The notes below the pieces were generated by a model. It saw only the letters and a list, made by a program, of their open reading frames with translations. It made no database searches and was not told the origin of the DNA. Position numbers and translations under genes: made by a program. Below are positions 5,587 to 6,870 of a stretch of DNA of 6,870 bases, piece by piece; the first letter of the stretch is position 1, and every line of letters starts with the position of its first letter. Source of the DNA: DAIUFH01 sp036844705 (lineage in GTDB: Bacteria > Bacillota > Clostridia > Tissierellales > Tissierellaceae); the NCBI GenBank assembly GCA_036844705.1, contig DAIUFH010000096.1, positions 1-6,870 of the forward strand, in the 5' to 3' direction.

Positions 5587-5678
5587 TAAACCCGAGATGC
5601 TTCGCCTTGCACAGTATGACAAAAAAGTCATTCTGAGATGGACAGGATTACCCTCTCCAACAAAGAATCTCGGGTTTA
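5587..5678. repeat. Long imperfect palindromic (REP/BIME-like) element
   Basis: The outer arms 5587-5602 and 5663-5678 pair over 16 positions with a single mismatch (G5599 opposite A5666) and include AAACCCGAGAT / ATCTCGGGTTT. Inside is a second hairpin: AGTATGAC (5613-5620) with GTCATTCT (5627-5634), seven of eight pairs around a loop of six A. The parts GTCATTCTGAG and AAGAATCTC recall a very widespread bacterial intergenic repeat (from memory). It begins 33 bases past the stop of the AIR-synthase-like gene. With TTTAATCTTTT following the stem on the minus strand, it may serve as that gene's terminator. No transposase is nearby. Confidence 0.75.
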
Positions 5679-5718
5679 TCTCTTAGTTCTTACTCCTTAA
5701 CTCTTAGTTCTCACTTCT
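5677..5718 (+). repeat. Second, degenerate heptamer array running into the AIR-synthase gene end
   Basis: Six 7-base units start at 5677, 5684, 5691, 5698, 5705 and 5712: TATCTCT, TAGTTCT, TACTCCT, TAACTCT, TAGTTCT and CACTTCT. They share the form (T/C)A-N-(T/C)-(T/C)CT. The sequence differs from the array at 5534-5579 but the period is the same. The array continues through the stop codon (5711-5713) and about two codons of the minus-strand gene. Confidence 0.65.
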
Positions 5719-6703
5719 CTTTCAACGCTTTGTACAATTCATCACTCTCTGGAGGAGTTATCTCTGACTTAACTCCATCCTTTATAAGATATATTCCATC
5801 TTCAATTATCTCACCTATGGCAGTTGCTTTAATATTATATTGATTTAGCTCTTGCTGTAATAAACGTAAATCCTCTTCACCTATAATCATTAACATACTT
5901 CCACTTGATATTAATCTATATGGATTTATATTCAAAATACTTGCTATTTCTAAAGTTATGTCCATAAAAGGAATTTGATTTTCATATATTAAAATACCTT
6001 TTTTAGTTGCAACTGATGCTTCCCATGCAGCTCCATAAACTCCTCCCTCAGTTATATCATGCATATACTTAGCATTATGTTTCCCAGCTGCAATTCCTTC
6101 CTTTACAACACTAAGCATTGAGTCCATTTTTTTAGCTGCATCTAATCTTTCTTCTCCAATAATTCCCTTTAGCTTATCCTCCAATTCCTTAGCTATTATA
6201 GAGGTTCCTTCGATTCCTGAATACTTTGTGATAACTATTTTATCTCCTATCTTTATATCATCATAATTTGGGAGCTTGCTTTTAAGCTGTTTTCCAATTA
6301 CTGTAGTACTTATTATGACTCTATTCACACTATCAGTTACTTCCGTATGCCCACCTATTATCTCTACATTGATTTCAGCAGCTGCCTTGGAGGCATCTCT
6401 CATAATTATTTCAAGATCCTGTTCTGTTGTTTCAGGAGGACAAAGTATAGTTAGTAAAATACCAATAGGCTCTGCTCCACTGGTACTTACATCATTGCAT
6501 GATATATGCACTGCAAGTCTGCCAATATCCTTTGTAGTTCCGGTAATTGGATCTGTGCTTACTACACAAACATACTCACCAAAATCTATTATTCCATTAT
6601 CCTCTCCAATAGCAGCACTTACCAGTACTTCCTCTCTCTTAAATTTTATATTTGAAAATACAATTTTCTCCAACAACCCATTTGGTACTTTCCCAATCTC
6701 CAT
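5711..6703 (-). CDS. AIR synthase / HypE-like ATP-dependent family protein
   Basis: Protein of 330 residues in the PurM/HypE/ThiL/SelD superfamily, whose members bind ATP between two alpha/beta domains and activate an oxygen or other heteroatom by phosphorylation. Visible motifs: a MEIGKVPNGLLEKIVF opening; AAIGEDNGIIDFGE (30-43); STDPITG (49-55, acidic residue for Mg-ATP); LAVHISCNDVSTSGAEP (63-79); GGHTE (117-121); GDKIVITKYSGIEGT (153-167) starting the second domain; and MHDITEGGVYGA (214-225). The C-terminus (DELYKALKEK) lacks the terminal cysteine that HypE uses to carry the carbamoyl/cyano group, so hydrogenase maturation is not supported, and no hyp genes are adjacent. The substrate is unknown. 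The start ATG 6701-6703 has TAGGGAGG (6711-6718) with a 7-base gap. The gene stands alone, divergent from the plus-strand gene at 6846. A repeat array overlaps its stop codon. Confidence 0.88.
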   Translation of the reverse strand: MEIGKVPNGLLEKIVFSNIKFKREEVLVSAAIGEDNGIIDFGEYVCVVSTDPITGTTKDIGRLAVHISCNDVSTSGAEPIGILLTILCPPETTEQDLEIIMRDASKAAAEINVEIIGGHTEVTDSVNRVIISTTVIGKQLKSKLPNYDDIKIGDKIVITKYSGIEGTSIIAKELEDKLKGIIGEERLDAAKKMDSMLSVVKEGIAAGKHNAKYMHDITEGGVYGAAWEASVATKKGILIYENQIPFMDITLEIASILNINPYRLISSGSMLMIIGEEDLRLLQQELNQYNIKATAIGEIIEDGIYLIKDGVKSEITPPESDELYKALKEK

Positions 6704-6845
6704 TGAATTTCCTCCCTAGTATAATATTAATTATATAATAACAAATTTACATAATATTTCAAATGTCTAATTTAAGCTAATAAAAGGATAATTTAAATTG
6801 TATTGGAGAAAATATATAAACATTCTATTGTAGGAGGCAAATATT
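6704..6845. promoter_or_regulatory. AT-rich divergent intergenic region
   Basis: These 142 bases must hold the promoters of two genes facing away from each other. On the minus side TTGAAA (6757-6762) and TATAAT (6730-6735) are present but 21 bases apart, too far for a good sigma-A promoter. On the plus side TATATA occurs near 6812-6817 without a convincing -35. AATTTAAATT (6790-6799) is a perfect 10-bp palindrome, of little weight in DNA this AT-rich. The AGGAGG at 6832-6837 belongs to the plus-strand gene. Confidence 0.4.
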
Positions 6846-6870
6846 ATGATATTCTGTTCTGAGAAATGTT
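6846..6870 (+). CDS. Start of a plus-strand gene, likely small Cys-containing protein (partial)
   Basis: ATG at 6846-6848 follows AGGAGG (6832-6837) with an 8-base gap, an excellent ribosome site, and opens a frame reading MIFCSEKC to the right edge. The C-x3-C at residues 4-8 resembles the N-terminus of small clostridial cysteine-rich proteins often labelled, without good reason, hydroxymyristoyl-ACP dehydratase (from memory). With eight residues the family cannot be assigned. It is the only plus-strand gene I accept in the window. Confidence 0.55.

Noticed and set aside
5534..5718. Possible CRISPR array because of regularly spaced repeats.
   Set aside because: The units are 7 bases, directly adjacent, with no unique spacers, and no cas gene is present.
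5711..6703. Naming the AIR-synthase-like gene hypE.
   Set aside because: The terminal cysteine of HypE is missing and no other hydrogenase maturation genes are visible.
1..6870. Defence, toxin-antitoxin, phage or transposase-bearing elements, tRNA or rRNA genes.
   Set aside because: None of the frames or intergenic stretches show such features; the gaps are filled by repeats, promoters and hairpins.

Overview
The window reads as a chromosomal segment from a low-GC, AT-rich, Gram-positive, probably spore-forming member of the Clostridia. This rests on the A/T-biased codons, strong AGGAGG-type ribosome sites, a GerM-type sporulation/germination protein, and a secreted amidase with a copper-amine-oxidase-like stalk plus AMIN modules, a design common in Clostridia. 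The gene order gerM, rph, rdgB (ysnA), YfcE/YsnB-type phosphodiesterase matches the order I recall from Bacillus subtilis. The species cannot be fixed from the sequence alone.

All complete genes lie on the minus strand, so transcription runs from high to low coordinates. At the right edge a plus-strand gene begins (6846 onward, only 8 codons visible). Divergent from it is an AIR-synthase/HypE-like protein (5711-6703). A repeat-rich gap (5423-5710) follows, holding two 7-bp-period arrays and a long imperfect palindrome. From a clear sigma-A-type promoter (5469-5498) runs an apparent envelope operon: the three-domain cell-wall amidase (3299-5422), a UPF0316 membrane protein (2723-3244) and gerM (1670-2656). 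A bidirectional intrinsic terminator (1581-1609) ends it.

A second repeat-bearing gap (1440-1669) follows, with a promoter-like element for the next group: rph (699-1439), rdgB (94-696) and a metallophosphoesterase cut by the left edge (1-91). These three are packed 2 bp apart and are almost certainly cotranscribed. rph and rdgB act on RNA 3' ends and on non-canonical nucleotides. The upstream group acts on peptidoglycan and the membrane.

I see no defence system, phage, insertion sequence with transposase, CRISPR array, tRNA or rRNA. The coding content is ordinary. The parts worth a second look are non-coding: (a) a hairpin that would bury the gerM ribosome-binding site; (b) two intergenic repeat islands built from heptamer arrays and REP-like palindromes, both abutting stop codons; (c) a probable rph promoter whose -35 box lies inside a copy of the heptamer repeat; and (d) a terminator-less hairpin between the amidase and UPF0316 genes.
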